Part shown: in pieces, positions 7,320-15,166 of the stretch
Layout: the number at the start of each line of letters is the position of its first letter
Position numbering within the stretch: the first letter of the stretch is position 1
Source of the DNA: Brachyspira catarrhinii
Lineage (GTDB): Bacteria; Spirochaetota; Brachyspiria; Brachyspirales; Brachyspiraceae
Length of the DNA stretch: 17,145 nucleotides
Assembly: GCF_005518285.1 (NCBI RefSeq)
Contig: NZ_SJDU01000008.1
Coordinates: 1 to 17,145, forward strand
Direction: 5' to 3'
Made by a program: the position numbers and the translations under genes
The notes under the pieces: model-generated
Told to the model about the DNA's origin: nothing
Databases searched by the model: none
What the model saw: the letters and a program-made list of their open reading frames with translations, nothing else

Positions 7320-8294
7320 TTATTCAGCCCAAAAATAATACATATTATACCATTGATAAGGATATTTTATAACCGTTTTTTCCACTATATCGGCAAACTC
7401 TTTCGTAAGTTCGAGGACGATTTTAGATTTGTCGTTTTTATTTATTTTTTTATTTTGAATATTTGAAATAATTTTCGATTCGTAAATATAAAAATCGTAT
7501 CTCTTCGGAATTATTTTATCGTTTTCTCTCAAAGCGAAAAAATAATAAGTCGGATATTTAAGCAAAACGGGAATCAAAAAAGCGCCGTAAGGAAAAGGAG
7601 CGTCATCGCCCAAAAAATTAACCAAATTAAATTTGTCGCTCTTGCTCGAAGTTCTGTCTCCAGCAATCGCTATTATCTCGCCGTTATTTAATTTCGATTC
7701 CATCGATATTATAGTTTCTGGACCGATATTTTTAGCGTCTATAAAATCAACGAAATTGTCTTTGCTATTTTTCGCTGAAGCTATCATTATATTTACATTT
7801 TTGTTCATGTTAAAATCCATCACAATATTGATTTTGCAATTTTGAATCGGATTTCCTTCGTTTATCGCCGCTAAAGCTTTTAAAAGTTCAATATTTCCCA
7901 AATGAGCGAACAATATTATAATTCCTTTTTTCTTGTTTAACAAATCTATAATTTTATCGTAATCTTCTTTCGTTTTCAATGTCAAATCTTTCAAAGGTAT
8001 ATCTCCGTTCCAAGCCGCAAATTTTTCGCAAACGGTAACTATAAAAGAAACCAAATGTTTATAACAATAAAAAATATTCGACTTTATTTTTTTATTGTAT
8101 TTCGACATTCTCTTTAGAAAATCTTTCGAGGCTTTTACTCTTCCGCTTATAAAATAGTAAGTAAAATATACAAAGCTTACGGGAAATATCAAATAAATTA
8201 TCATTAAATTTCTCCCAAATATTTTATAAATCGCTCTTGAAAAATATATTTTCCAAACTTTTCCTATTTCTTTTTCTTCAGTCCAATGTTTCAT
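7320..8294 (-). CDS. LpxL/HtrB-type lysophospholipid acyltransferase
   Basis: Membrane-associated acyltransferase of 324 aa, related to the lipid A late acyltransferases. Residues ~30-50 form a membrane segment. The catalytic motif is AHLGNIE with H131 and E136 (H-x4-E). A second conserved element, AGDRTS, is at 211-216. The C-terminal PYQWYNMYYFW is a hallmark of the LpxL/HtrB family, where it reads P-x-QW-x-N-F-Y-x-FW. The reaction is inferred as transfer of an acyl group from the operon's carrier protein (or acyl-CoA) to a lipid hydroxyl. APE-type clusters carry a member of this family, which fits the other genes here. Its ATG overlaps the stop of the dehydratase gene as ATGA (8291-8294). 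It could instead be a normal lipid A or glycolipid acyltransferase, but the operon context argues for a dedicated substrate. Confidence 0.85.
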   Translation of the reverse strand: MKHWTEEKEIGKVWKIYFSRAIYKIFGRNLMIIYLIFPVSFVYFTYYFISGRVKASKDFLKRMSKYNKKIKSNIFYCYKHLVSFIVTVCEKFAAWNGDIPLKDLTLKTKEDYDKIIDLLNKKKGIIILFAHLGNIELLKALAAINEGNPIQNCKINIVMDFNMNKNVNIMIASAKNSKDNFVDFIDAKNIGPETIISMESKLNNGEIIAIAGDRTSSKSDKFNLVNFLGDDAPFPYGAFLIPVLLKYPTYYFFALRENDKIIPKRYDFYIYESKIISNIQNKKINKNDKSKIVLELTKEFADIVEKTVIKYPYQWYNMYYFWAE

Positions 8295-8629
8295 AATACT
8301 TTAATCAGCGCTTTGCCTTCCGAGTATTTTTTATCGTTATCGTATATTTTAAATGAAAGAAAATCGTTTGAATAATGCCCTTCGATATTAACTTTAGTAT
8401 TCGGATAAATCATATTGATAAATTTTACTTTCGATAATTTTTGAACGGCAAAATCGGTTTCAAATATTTCTTTTGCAATATCGACTGCGATTTTAATTTG
8501 AGCCACCGCGGGAAGCAATTTAAAATTTTCAAAATGCCCGTCAAAAAATGGCAAATCTTCGGATATAAAAACTTCCGCTACGAATATATTTTCTTTTTTA
8601 TGTTTCAAATTATAATTTTTAGACTTCAT
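8291..8629 (-). CDS. ApeI-like hotdog-fold 3-hydroxyacyl-ACP dehydratase
   Basis: Small (112 aa) single-hotdog protein of the FabZ/ApeI type. The core motif is PFFDGHFENFKLLPAVAQI at residues 27-45, with the catalytic His at H32, P40 and Q44. The Gly usual in LPGVAQ is Ala41 here. Family knowledge: these enzymes dehydrate beta-hydroxyacyl thioesters on a carrier protein, and the ApeI group acts on polyene-type chains in APE clusters. No ketosynthase or ketoreductase that would supply a beta-hydroxyacyl substrate is visible in the window, so the substrate must come from elsewhere or the protein works as a thioesterase-like hotdog. It overlaps the ligase gene by 11 nt and the acyltransferase gene by 4 nt and has no ribosome binding site of its own, consistent with translational coupling. 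Confidence 0.8.
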   Translation of the reverse strand: MKSKNYNLKHKKENIFVAEVFISEDLPFFDGHFENFKLLPAVAQIKIAVDIAKEIFETDFAVQKLSKVKFINMIYPNTKVNIEGHYSNDFLSFKIYDNDKKYSEGKALIKVL

Positions 8630-9992
8630 AAGATTTATTTAAAACTTCAAATTTTTCCATTATGGCGTCAAGTCGTTTTCTCTCTATTTTTCCCATTTCG
8701 TTTCTTGGAATTAAGTCGGTAAAATATATCTTTTTAGGAATAACTATTTTTTCAAAATATCCTTTCAAATATTCTTTTAAATATTTTTTCATTTCTTCTT
8801 CGTTCGCGTTATCATCGCTTAAAACTATAAAAGACGCGACATATTCTCTCTTATCCGATTTGCAATAAATCGTATAACTGTCTTTAAAATTTTTATCTTC
8901 CAAAATTTGTCTATCTATTTGTTGAACGCTTATTCTCTTTCCTTCGATTTTAACTATAGAATCTTCTCTTCCCAAAAGCTCGAATTCGTCTTCGTTTTTC
9001 ATATCGACTACATCGCCGACATGAACCCAAAGCCCTTCTCCCGTATAGCCCGAAGAACATGATAAACTTCCGTTTTTATCGACTTTAAGTTTCACTATTT
9101 TTACTCTCGTCCATAAATCTTTTTCGCTTCTTTTTCTGTAAGCCATACATCCGCCTTCCGTGCTTCCGTAGATTTCAATAGCGTCAGTATTAAAAGTTTC
9201 TATGCATAAATCGTTAACTTCTTTATCCAAAGCTCCAGTCGAAGAAAAAACCGTCCATTTTGATTTTATTTTCAAAGAAGATTTGTCTATTCTCTTCAAA
9301 AACGCGGGATTGGTGACAAAAGTAATATTTTTATATTCTTCAAAATTATTCAAAGTTTCCAAATAATTTATTCTATTGTCCGCCAATTTCAATTCCAAAA
9401 GATAAGGAACTAAAAAATCAAAAACGAAACCGTAGCTATGATAATGAGGAACGCTATAAACGAATATTGAATCTTTCAAACTCTCTCCGAATTCTCCGAT
9501 TATTTTTAAAGCTTCCGCCTCGAACTGTTTCAAAGTTTTTTCAATCAATTTTGGAAATCCCGTAAAACCCGAAGTATAAAAATTTACATTCAGATTTTCG
9601 TCTATTTTATTCGACTTCAAAAAATCAATCCATTTTTCGTCATATTCTCCGTCAAAAATATTTTTAAGAGAGACATGCGATTTTTCATCGTCCGATATAT
9701 AAACCGTAGAATTGTCGACTATCTTATCAACATATTTTGGGCTATTGTTATTAAGAACATTGACTTTCTTTTTTAGCAAAAGCGCCGCCGACATAACGGT
9801 TATAAAATAATAAGCGTTGTCAATAAAAATCGTAATATTGTCTTTTTCTAATTTGGAAATATATTCCAATGATTTTGCAATATCGATTACAAAATCTTTA
9901 TAACTTATTTGATATTTATTTTCTTTATGAATCAAAAAAGTTTCTTCGCTATCTTTCAAAGAATAAAAATTTGTTTCGCTTAATTTTCTCAT
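8619..9992 (-). CDS. Acyl-AMP ligase of the ANL superfamily (ApeH-like)
   Basis: Adenylate-forming enzyme of 457 aa, expected to activate a carboxylic acid with ATP and load it on the neighbouring carrier protein (or CoA). The family core motifs are in order: A3 phosphate loop YTSGFTGFPK at 139-148, A5 YGSTEG at 275-280, A7 GD at 326-327, A8 GREDSIVKIEGKRIS at 341-355, and A10 RNEMGKIER with catalytic K435. The A3 loop has Phe where most members have Ser (TSGSTG), an unusual change. It is shorter than typical acyl-CoA synthetases (500-600 aa) but within range for the compact ligases of APE-type clusters. An AGGA precedes the ATG. It starts 13 bp after the ACP stop, and its 3' end overlaps the dehydratase gene. 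The substrate cannot be read from the sequence. Confidence 0.87.
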   Translation of the reverse strand: MRKLSETNFYSLKDSEETFLIHKENKYQISYKDFVIDIAKSLEYISKLEKDNITIFIDNAYYFITVMSAALLLKKKVNVLNNNSPKYVDKIVDNSTVYISDDEKSHVSLKNIFDGEYDEKWIDFLKSNKIDENLNVNFYTSGFTGFPKLIEKTLKQFEAEALKIIGEFGESLKDSIFVYSVPHYHSYGFVFDFLVPYLLELKLADNRINYLETLNNFEEYKNITFVTNPAFLKRIDKSSLKIKSKWTVFSSTGALDKEVNDLCIETFNTDAIEIYGSTEGGCMAYRKRSEKDLWTRVKIVKLKVDKNGSLSCSSGYTGEGLWVHVGDVVDMKNEDEFELLGREDSIVKIEGKRISVQQIDRQILEDKNFKDSYTIYCKSDKREYVASFIVLSDDNANEEEMKKYLKEYLKGYFEKIVIPKKIYFTDLIPRNEMGKIERKRLDAIMEKFEVLNKSYEV

Positions 9993-10005
9993 AATTTAAT
10001 CCTAT

Positions 10006-10269
10006 TCACTCTTTTTTAGAATTTTCTCTTATATATTTTGCCAAAGTGTTTACCGAATAGAAGTGTTTTTTATTATTTTCTTCAATATCGGAAAATGTTA
10101 TTTCAAAATGTTTTCTAATGGCGACTCCAATCTCCAAAGCGTCAATAGAATCGAGTCCAAGCTCTTCTCCAAATAAAGGCGTATCGTTGTCAATATCGTC
10201 AACCGTCATGCCTTCGAGATTTGCAACCTCAATAATGATTTTTTTAATTTCGTTTTCAAGATTTCCCAT
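10006..10269 (-). CDS. Dedicated acyl carrier protein (APE-type)
   Basis: Acyl carrier protein of 87 aa. The phosphopantetheine attachment Ser is S41 in LGLDSIDALEIG, on the second helix as in all ACPs. The C-terminal half (FEITF, then KKHFYSVNTLAKYI) looks like the carrier proteins of APE-type clusters rather than the housekeeping AcpP, which has a DSLD motif and a more acidic sequence. It is the first gene of the six-gene minus-strand operon and has a good AAGGA ribosome binding site 8 bp before its ATG. APE clusters usually have two ACPs; only one is seen here. It needs a phosphopantetheinyl transferase encoded elsewhere. Confidence 0.9.
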   Translation of the reverse strand: MGNLENEIKKIIIEVANLEGMTVDDIDNDTPLFGEELGLDSIDALEIGVAIRKHFEITFSDIEENNKKHFYSVNTLAKYIRENSKKE

Positions 10270-10349
10270 TTTAGTTATCCTTGAGTTTTATTGAATATTT
10301 TTTATTTTAATAATTTATTTTGATTTTTTATTATCAGTTAAATAATAAT

Positions 10350-11681
10350 CTATTTCTCCAATCTCGCTCTTAAAGTTTTGCCCATTTCCTCATAACCTTT
10401 TTTGCCGAGCATAGCGAACATATTCTTTTTATATTCTTCCACACCTGGCTGGTCGAAAGGATTAACTCCAAGAATATAACCCGAAATACCGCAGGCTTTT
10501 TCAAAGAAATATAAAAGCTCTCCGATTGTGAAAGGAGTAATTTTGTCGATGTCGATTATTATATTAGGAACGCCGCCGTCAACATGAGCCAAAACCGTAG
10601 CCTCGAGCGCCGATTTATTTATTTCATGCAATTTTTTTCCGTCCAAATAATTTAGTCCGTCCAAATCTGAATCTTCTTTTTTCACTTTCAAATCTATATC
10701 TTCATGTCCGACTCTTATAACCGTTTCAAATAATCCTCTTCTTCCGTCCTGTATGAATTGTCCCAATGAATGCAAATCGGTTGAAAAATCCACAGAAGAA
10801 GGATAAATGCCTTTTTTGTCTTTTCCTTCGCTTTCTCCGTATAACTGTTTCCACCATTCGGAAATATAATGCATTCTTGGAATATAATTTACCATAATCT
10901 CCGTTGCGAAACCTTTATTATATAAAATATTTCTAAGAATAGCGTATAACATAGAAGGATTTTTCTTATAATCGCTATCTTTCGTCAACTTTGCCATAGA
11001 ATCAAAACCTTTAATCAACTCTTCTATATTTATTCCCGCGGCGGCGATTGGAATCAAACCTACTGGAGTGAGAACGGAATATCTTCCTCCCACATCGTCT
11101 GGAATCACAAAAGTTCTATATTTATTTTCGGTAGACAAAGTTTTTAAAGCGCCTTTTTTAGCGTCTGTAGTCGCTATTATTCTTTTTGCGGCTCCGTCTT
11201 TTCCATATCTTTTTTCGGCATACTCTTTTAAGAATCTAAAAGCAATCGCTGGCTCGGTAGTAGTTCCGCTTTTTGAAATTACATTGACATAAAAATCTTT
11301 TCCTTCCAAATAATCCAAGAGATGTTTAAAATATTCTCCGTTCATATTATGTCCCGCGTATATTACTTGAGTCGCTCCTTTTTTAGCTTGAGCGAAAGGA
11401 TTCAAAAAAGATTCTATAACCGCTCGCGCTCCCAAATAAGAACCTCCAATTCCAACCGAAACTAAAACTTCCGCGTTTTCTCTAATCTCTTTTCCGAGTG
11501 CGTCTATTTCTTTTGCGTTTTTTAATGCTTCTGTGGGCAAATTAACCCAGCCTAAAAAATCGTTTCCCGCTCCTTTTTTGTTTTCCAAAAGTTCGTTCGA
11601 ATATTTTGCAATATCATGCAAATAATCAAGTTCGTATTCTTTCAAAAAACCCAATACATTTTTATAATTTATAGTTATCAT
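10350..11681 (-). CDS. pgi: Glucose-6-phosphate isomerase
   Basis: Interconverts glucose 6-phosphate and fructose 6-phosphate in glycolysis and gluconeogenesis; cytoplasmic. The protein is 443 aa from the chosen start, the length of the short bacterial form. It carries the sugar-phosphate loop GIGGSYLGARA, the SKSGTTTEPA serine loop, the first PROSITE signature region DDVGGRYSVLTPVG, the GESEGK segment with the catalytic Glu, and LHSLGQFIQDG. I prefer the ATG at 11679-11681, which has GGAG six bases upstream. An in-frame ATG at 11691-11693 adds four residues but has no binding site. The gene is divergent from dcd and lies 80 bp upstream of the ACP gene on the same strand. No clear terminator separates them, so read-through into the lipid operon is possible. 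Confidence 0.97.
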   Translation of the reverse strand: MITINYKNVLGFLKEYELDYLHDIAKYSNELLENKKGAGNDFLGWVNLPTEALKNAKEIDALGKEIRENAEVLVSVGIGGSYLGARAVIESFLNPFAQAKKGATQVIYAGHNMNGEYFKHLLDYLEGKDFYVNVISKSGTTTEPAIAFRFLKEYAEKRYGKDGAAKRIIATTDAKKGALKTLSTENKYRTFVIPDDVGGRYSVLTPVGLIPIAAAGINIEELIKGFDSMAKLTKDSDYKKNPSMLYAILRNILYNKGFATEIMVNYIPRMHYISEWWKQLYGESEGKDKKGIYPSSVDFSTDLHSLGQFIQDGRRGLFETVIRVGHEDIDLKVKKEDSDLDGLNYLDGKKLHEINKSALEATVLAHVDGGVPNIIIDIDKITPFTIGELLYFFEKACGISGYILGVNPFDQPGVEEYKKNMFAMLGKKGYEEMGKTLRARLEK

Positions 11682-11713
11682 TCGATACTCCATACTTTTA
11701 TTTTATGAAATAT

Positions 11714-11719
11714 ATTATA
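11714..11719 (-). promoter_or_regulatory. Predicted -10 box of pgi promoter
   Basis: A perfect TATAAT on the minus strand at 11719 to 11714, about 33 bp before the preferred pgi start. The sequence 17 bp further upstream (TTTATT) is a poor -35, so only the -10 is well supported. It lies in the 106-bp divergent region between pgi and dcd; no clear promoter for dcd was found there. Confidence 0.45.
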
Positions 11720-11787
11720 CAATATTAATATTAAAAAATAAAGAATAATAATTTTAAAAAGCAATTTAAGAATAATTAGGATGCGAA

Positions 11788-12306
11788 ATGATTTTATCGG
11801 GACTCGAAATAGAAAAAAATCTGGGGAAAAATATAATAATAGAACCTTTTAATAGAAGTCAATTAAATTCAAATAGTTATAATGTGAGATTGCATAATAA
11901 ACTTTTAGTTTATAAAGAAAAAACTTTGGATATGAAGAAACCTAACGAAACTAAAGAAATAATCATTTCCGAAAAAGGATATAAATTAGAACCAAACGAA
12001 TTGTATTTGGGAAGAACTTTGGAATATACTACCACAAAAAATTTCGTTCCAATGATTGAAGGACGTTCATCGATTGGCAGACTCGGAATTTTTATTCATA
12101 TAACCGCGGGATTTGGAGATGTGGGATTTTCGGGTTATTGGACTTTGGAAATATTTTGCATCAAACCGATAATAATTTATCCTAATGTGGAAATAGCTCA
12201 ATTATATTATCACACGATTGACGGCGAATACGAGGAATATAGTAGCAAATATCAAAACAATACCGATGTTCAGCCGAGTATGTTGTATAAAGATTTTCTT
12301 AAATAA
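11788..12306 (+). CDS. dcd: dCTP deaminase (possibly bifunctional dCTP deaminase/dUTPase)
   Basis: Converts dCTP to dUTP and ammonia, supplying dUMP for thymidylate synthesis. The protein is 172 aa, a homotrimeric-type DCD of normal length. The signature lies at residues 91-122: EGRSSIGRLG, then HITAGFGDVGF, then GYWTLEI, with the catalytic Glu at E121, the Arg-Ser-Ser substrate loop at 93-95 and Q138 in the AQLYY strand. The HxTAGFxDxGFxG form resembles that of bifunctional DCD/dUTPases, but the activity type cannot be settled by reading. The ATG has AGGA at the right distance. It is divergent from pgi and 29 bp upstream of the RluA-family gene, so the two are probably co-transcribed. Confidence 0.92.
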   Translation: MILSGLEIEKNLGKNIIIEPFNRSQLNSNSYNVRLHNKLLVYKEKTLDMKKPNETKEIIISEKGYKLEPNELYLGRTLEYTTTKNFVPMIEGRSSIGRLGIFIHITAGFGDVGFSGYWTLEIFCIKPIIIYPNVEIAQLYYHTIDGEYEEYSSKYQNNTDVQPSMLYKDFLK

Positions 12307-12335
12307 AGTTAAAATTATAATTCAAAACAAAAAAA

Positions 12336-13391
12336 ATGAAAAAAGAAAAAAATAAATTGGTTTCAAATCTTGAAGAAATATATAAAAGTTCCGTTATAAG
12401 AAAATGCAAAGTCGAAGAAAATATTGAAACGATTAGACTCGATAGATATTTGGGAAATAGATTTTCTTATTATACAAGAAGCAAATGGCAGGATTTAATC
12501 GGGCAAGGTTTGGTATTGGTAAACGGAAAAAGAATAAAATATACGAGAGAGATAAAAAAAGGAGACGAAATTATTTATCATCTTATAGGATTAAAAGAAC
12601 CCGATATTGATAAAAATATTCAAATAATTTACGATGACGGAGATTTGATTATCGTAAATAAGCCCGCAAATTTACCCGTAATTCCTTCGGGAAAATATTA
12701 TTACAATACTTTGCATACGATAATGAAAGAAAATCTTAACTGCAATATAAATATGTTAAACAGAATTGACAGAGAAACTAGTGGTTGTGTTGTTATGTCA
12801 AGAGGACATGAACTCGCTTCAAAATTCTGCGCAATGCATTCTAAAAGTAATTCAAAAAACAATTCTAATAAAATAAAAAAAACTTATATCGCGATAGTCG
12901 AAAACGCGAAAAATATTGAAGAAAATTTTACAGTCGAAGGATATATGGAAGAGATAGGAAATCCTTTTTATAGAAGATATCAAATTCTTCATAAAATTTC
13001 TAAAAATAAAAATTCTAATAATTTTAATAATATTAAACCAAACGAAAATTTAAAATATTCAAAAACAAAATTTAAAACCATAAAAAAATTTGGAGATTAT
13101 GCAATCGTAATGGCTAGATTATATACGGGAAGAATGCATCAAATAAGAGTTCATTTGCATTCTCTCGGACTTTATATGGTTGGCGATAAAATATATGGAA
13201 AATACGGTCCCGAAGTTTTTAATTCGTTTATTAAAAAAAGCGTAATTCCGAAAGATTTTTTTGTAAGACAGGCTTTGCATTCTTATAAACTTGAATTCAA
13301 TCATCCTATAACGAATAAACTTATAAAAGTAAAAGCGCCTTTGCCTAACGACTTGAAAGAATTTATTTTTAAAATAAAAAATCAAAAATAA
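12336..13391 (+). CDS. RluA-family RNA pseudouridine synthase with S4 domain
   Basis: Isomerises specific uridines in rRNA or tRNA to pseudouridine. The protein is 351 aa with an N-terminal S4 RNA-binding domain (about 33-85: LDRYLGNRF through VLVNGKRIK) and the RluA/RsuA catalytic domain from about 90. The catalytic Asp is D145 in NRIDRETSG, and the second conserved element is GRMHQIRVHLHSLG at about 265-278. Two Lys/Asn/Ser-rich insertions (about 168-182 and 220-243) look like low-complexity loops common in AT-rich genomes. The target (RluC-, RluD- or TruC-like) cannot be assigned. The ATG has no clear ribosome binding site and follows dcd by 29 bp, which suggests coupling to it. It converges on the next gene with a 21-bp gap. 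Confidence 0.9.
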   Translation: MKKEKNKLVSNLEEIYKSSVIRKCKVEENIETIRLDRYLGNRFSYYTRSKWQDLIGQGLVLVNGKRIKYTREIKKGDEIIYHLIGLKEPDIDKNIQIIYDDGDLIIVNKPANLPVIPSGKYYYNTLHTIMKENLNCNINMLNRIDRETSGCVVMSRGHELASKFCAMHSKSNSKNNSNKIKKTYIAIVENAKNIEENFTVEGYMEEIGNPFYRRYQILHKISKNKNSNNFNNIKPNENLKYSKTKFKTIKKFGDYAIVMARLYTGRMHQIRVHLHSLGLYMVGDKIYGKYGPEVFNSFIKKSVIPKDFFVRQALHSYKLEFNHPITNKLIKVKAPLPNDLKEFIFKIKNQK

Positions 13392-13412
13392 AAAATAAAT
13401 TATAAACAAAAA

Positions 13413-14969
13413 TTATTTATTTATAATATTTCCATTTTTAATTATAAATATATTTTCTCCGTCCGAAACTATTGATATTGCCGAATCGGATTCTTCGTTA
13501 ATAGACGAAACAAAATCGTATCCGCCGAATTCTCTTCTCAAAATATTTTCTTTATCCAAAATAAAATAATAATATTTTCCGAGTCTCTCGCCCGTAAACG
13601 CGAAAGATTCTTTAATGAACTTAAAAGAAGTTATATTATTATAAACGGGACTTTCAAAATCTTCCGCAAAAATATATTCTCTCTCGCCTCTTATCGCGTT
13701 ATAAACCAAATTATTACTTGAAGAAAAATAAATTTCGTTTATATTATCAAAATCTTTACTCAATCTTTTTCCGTTTAATACGATAAAAGAAATTCCGTTG
13801 GTTTGCGCCGCATAGACAAAGTTTTTAGAATCATCGGAATATTTATACAAAATAATATTATCGTAATTTGTAATCGTATCACCGCCAACATGAAAACTCA
13901 AATTTTCGTTCGTATCAATATCGATAAACACTAAAGTTTTTCCGTCTGGCGAAAATGACATATTCGTTATAAAATCGTATTCTCCAAAATTTCTGCCGTT
14001 CAAAATAAGGCTTATCGTTGTATTTTCGTTGGTAATAAAATTTGTCAATAATTCATTGGTTTGTTCGGGCATAAAATTTGTAATAATATTCGTTATCGTC
14101 ATAAGAGCGATTGTGTTCGATTGTCCTTTTACCGTTATTCCTTCTTCGTTAGTATAGACGCTGATATTCGATAGATTATAATTTGTGATAGTCGAAATAT
14201 TTGTAATTATCGAATCGTTTTCATTTGTCGTAAAAAAATCGTTCGTTTCAATTATCATATCAATTTCGGGCATAAATTTAACCGCATAAGCATGATTATT
14301 CGCGTCAAAGGAAGCAAAATCATTAATTTCCAAAAATTTTTCGGTTTCGTTATTTGATATTGCAAAATTTTCTTCTCCTTCGATAATATATATTAGCTCG
14401 TTTCCATCTGTAGAATATTTCATTCTGTCGACTTTGCTGTCAATTTGTGTCTCTTCTCCGTTTATATTGATAAAATATTCTCCGTCTCTCAAATAAGAAA
14501 AAGCAAAATCATTGTCGTTAATAATAGAACCGAATAATTCCGAGTATTCCGTTTGTCTTTCGCCGTTTACGATTGCGATTCCATAGTCCGTTAATCTTGC
14601 AAATATTATGGAATTATTTCCCGAAAAAATACTTCTCTCTATAGAATCGAATTCCGTTTCGTTATCGCCGTAAATTAAAGTCCACATATCTTTTCCCGTA
14701 GAAGATTTTAACATTGTGGCGACTAAAGTGTTATTTGGAAGTATTCTTATTATTCCCGCTTCTTTAAATCCCGTTAATCTTGTATCCTTATAAAGTATGT
14801 CGAAAGTTTTTTGATTATTCAAATCGCTTTTCTCTAAAATGACGGCAAAATTATTTTCGTCCAAAATATATCCGTCTTTTACTCTCTCGCCTCTTTGCAA
14901 AGTATATATTTGAGGGAATGCTAAAACATTGATTAAAATAAAAGAAATAAATAATATAAAAATTCTCAT
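13413..14969 (-). CDS. Secreted Asn/Thr-rich protein with beta-propeller-like repeats, unknown function
   Basis: No gene name recognised. The 518-aa protein begins with a clear signal peptide (MRIFILFISFILINVLAF, residues 1-18) and no lipobox Cys, so it is probably periplasmic or exported. The rest shows recurring units of about 40-50 residues built of paired beta strands, for example FSPDGKTLVFIDID (about 335-350), YSDDSKNFVYAAQTNG and YFSSSNNLVYNAIRGE. These resemble WD40-like (PD40/TolB-type) propeller blades. Between about 240 and 325 lies a segment very rich in Asn and Thr with repeated TN/ITN steps, such as TNENDSIITNISTITNY. The ATG at 14967-14969 follows GCGAGAA, a weak ribosome binding site. 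It is divergent from hppA with 197 bp between, and convergent with the pseudouridine synthase. A ligand-binding or surface scaffold role is possible but not shown. Confidence 0.7.
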   Translation of the reverse strand: MRIFILFISFILINVLAFPQIYTLQRGERVKDGYILDENNFAVILEKSDLNNQKTFDILYKDTRLTGFKEAGIIRILPNNTLVATMLKSSTGKDMWTLIYGDNETEFDSIERSIFSGNNSIIFARLTDYGIAIVNGERQTEYSELFGSIINDNDFAFSYLRDGEYFININGEETQIDSKVDRMKYSTDGNELIYIIEGEENFAISNNETEKFLEINDFASFDANNHAYAVKFMPEIDMIIETNDFFTTNENDSIITNISTITNYNLSNISVYTNEEGITVKGQSNTIALMTITNIITNFMPEQTNELLTNFITNENTTISLILNGRNFGEYDFITNMSFSPDGKTLVFIDIDTNENLSFHVGGDTITNYDNIILYKYSDDSKNFVYAAQTNGISFIVLNGKRLSKDFDNINEIYFSSSNNLVYNAIRGEREYIFAEDFESPVYNNITSFKFIKESFAFTGERLGKYYYFILDKENILRREFGGYDFVSSINEESDSAISIVSDGENIFIIKNGNIINK

Positions 14970-15010
14970 AAAATTCTCGCTTTATATTTACAAAATTATT
15001 TAATATTAAT

Positions 15011-15045
15011 ATCGTTATTTTACTTTAATAATCGTTATTAGTAAA
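15011..15045. repeat. Direct repeat and bulged inverted repeat in the divergent hppA region
   Basis: ATCGTTATT occurs at 15011-15019 and again at 15031-15039, exactly 20 bp apart. Overlapping it is an inverted repeat: TTTACT (15019-15024), a TT bulge, AATAA (15027-15031), a TCG loop, then TTATT (15035-15039) and AGTAAA (15040-15045), 11 pairs in all. It lies about 47 bp upstream of the hppA -35 box and 42 bp upstream of the secreted-protein start. It may be an operator, but no regulator is identified, and in AT-rich DNA chance is a real alternative. Confidence 0.35.
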
Positions 15046-15091
15046 GCATAAAAAATAAATTTAATAACTATAAAATTATCTATAAAATTTA

Positions 15092-15120
15092 TTGACAATT
15101 TATATAATTTATATTATAAT
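15092..15120 (+). promoter_or_regulatory. Consensus sigma-70 promoter of hppA
   Basis: The -35 box TTGACA is at 15092-15097 and the -10 box TATAAT is at 15115-15120, separated by exactly 17 bp. All 12 consensus bases match. Transcription would begin near 15127, giving a leader of about 40 nt. This suggests strong, constitutive expression. Confidence 0.85.
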
Positions 15121-15166
15121 AACGAATTATTAATTTTCAATAAAAATCAAAATATGAGGTAACCTT

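Noticed and set aside
13399-13427. Possible bidirectional terminator between the convergent pseudouridine synthase and secreted-protein genes (ATTATAAA paired with TTTATAAT)
   Set aside because: The stem is eight A-T pairs only and runs into the coding end of the minus-strand gene; likely composition-driven.
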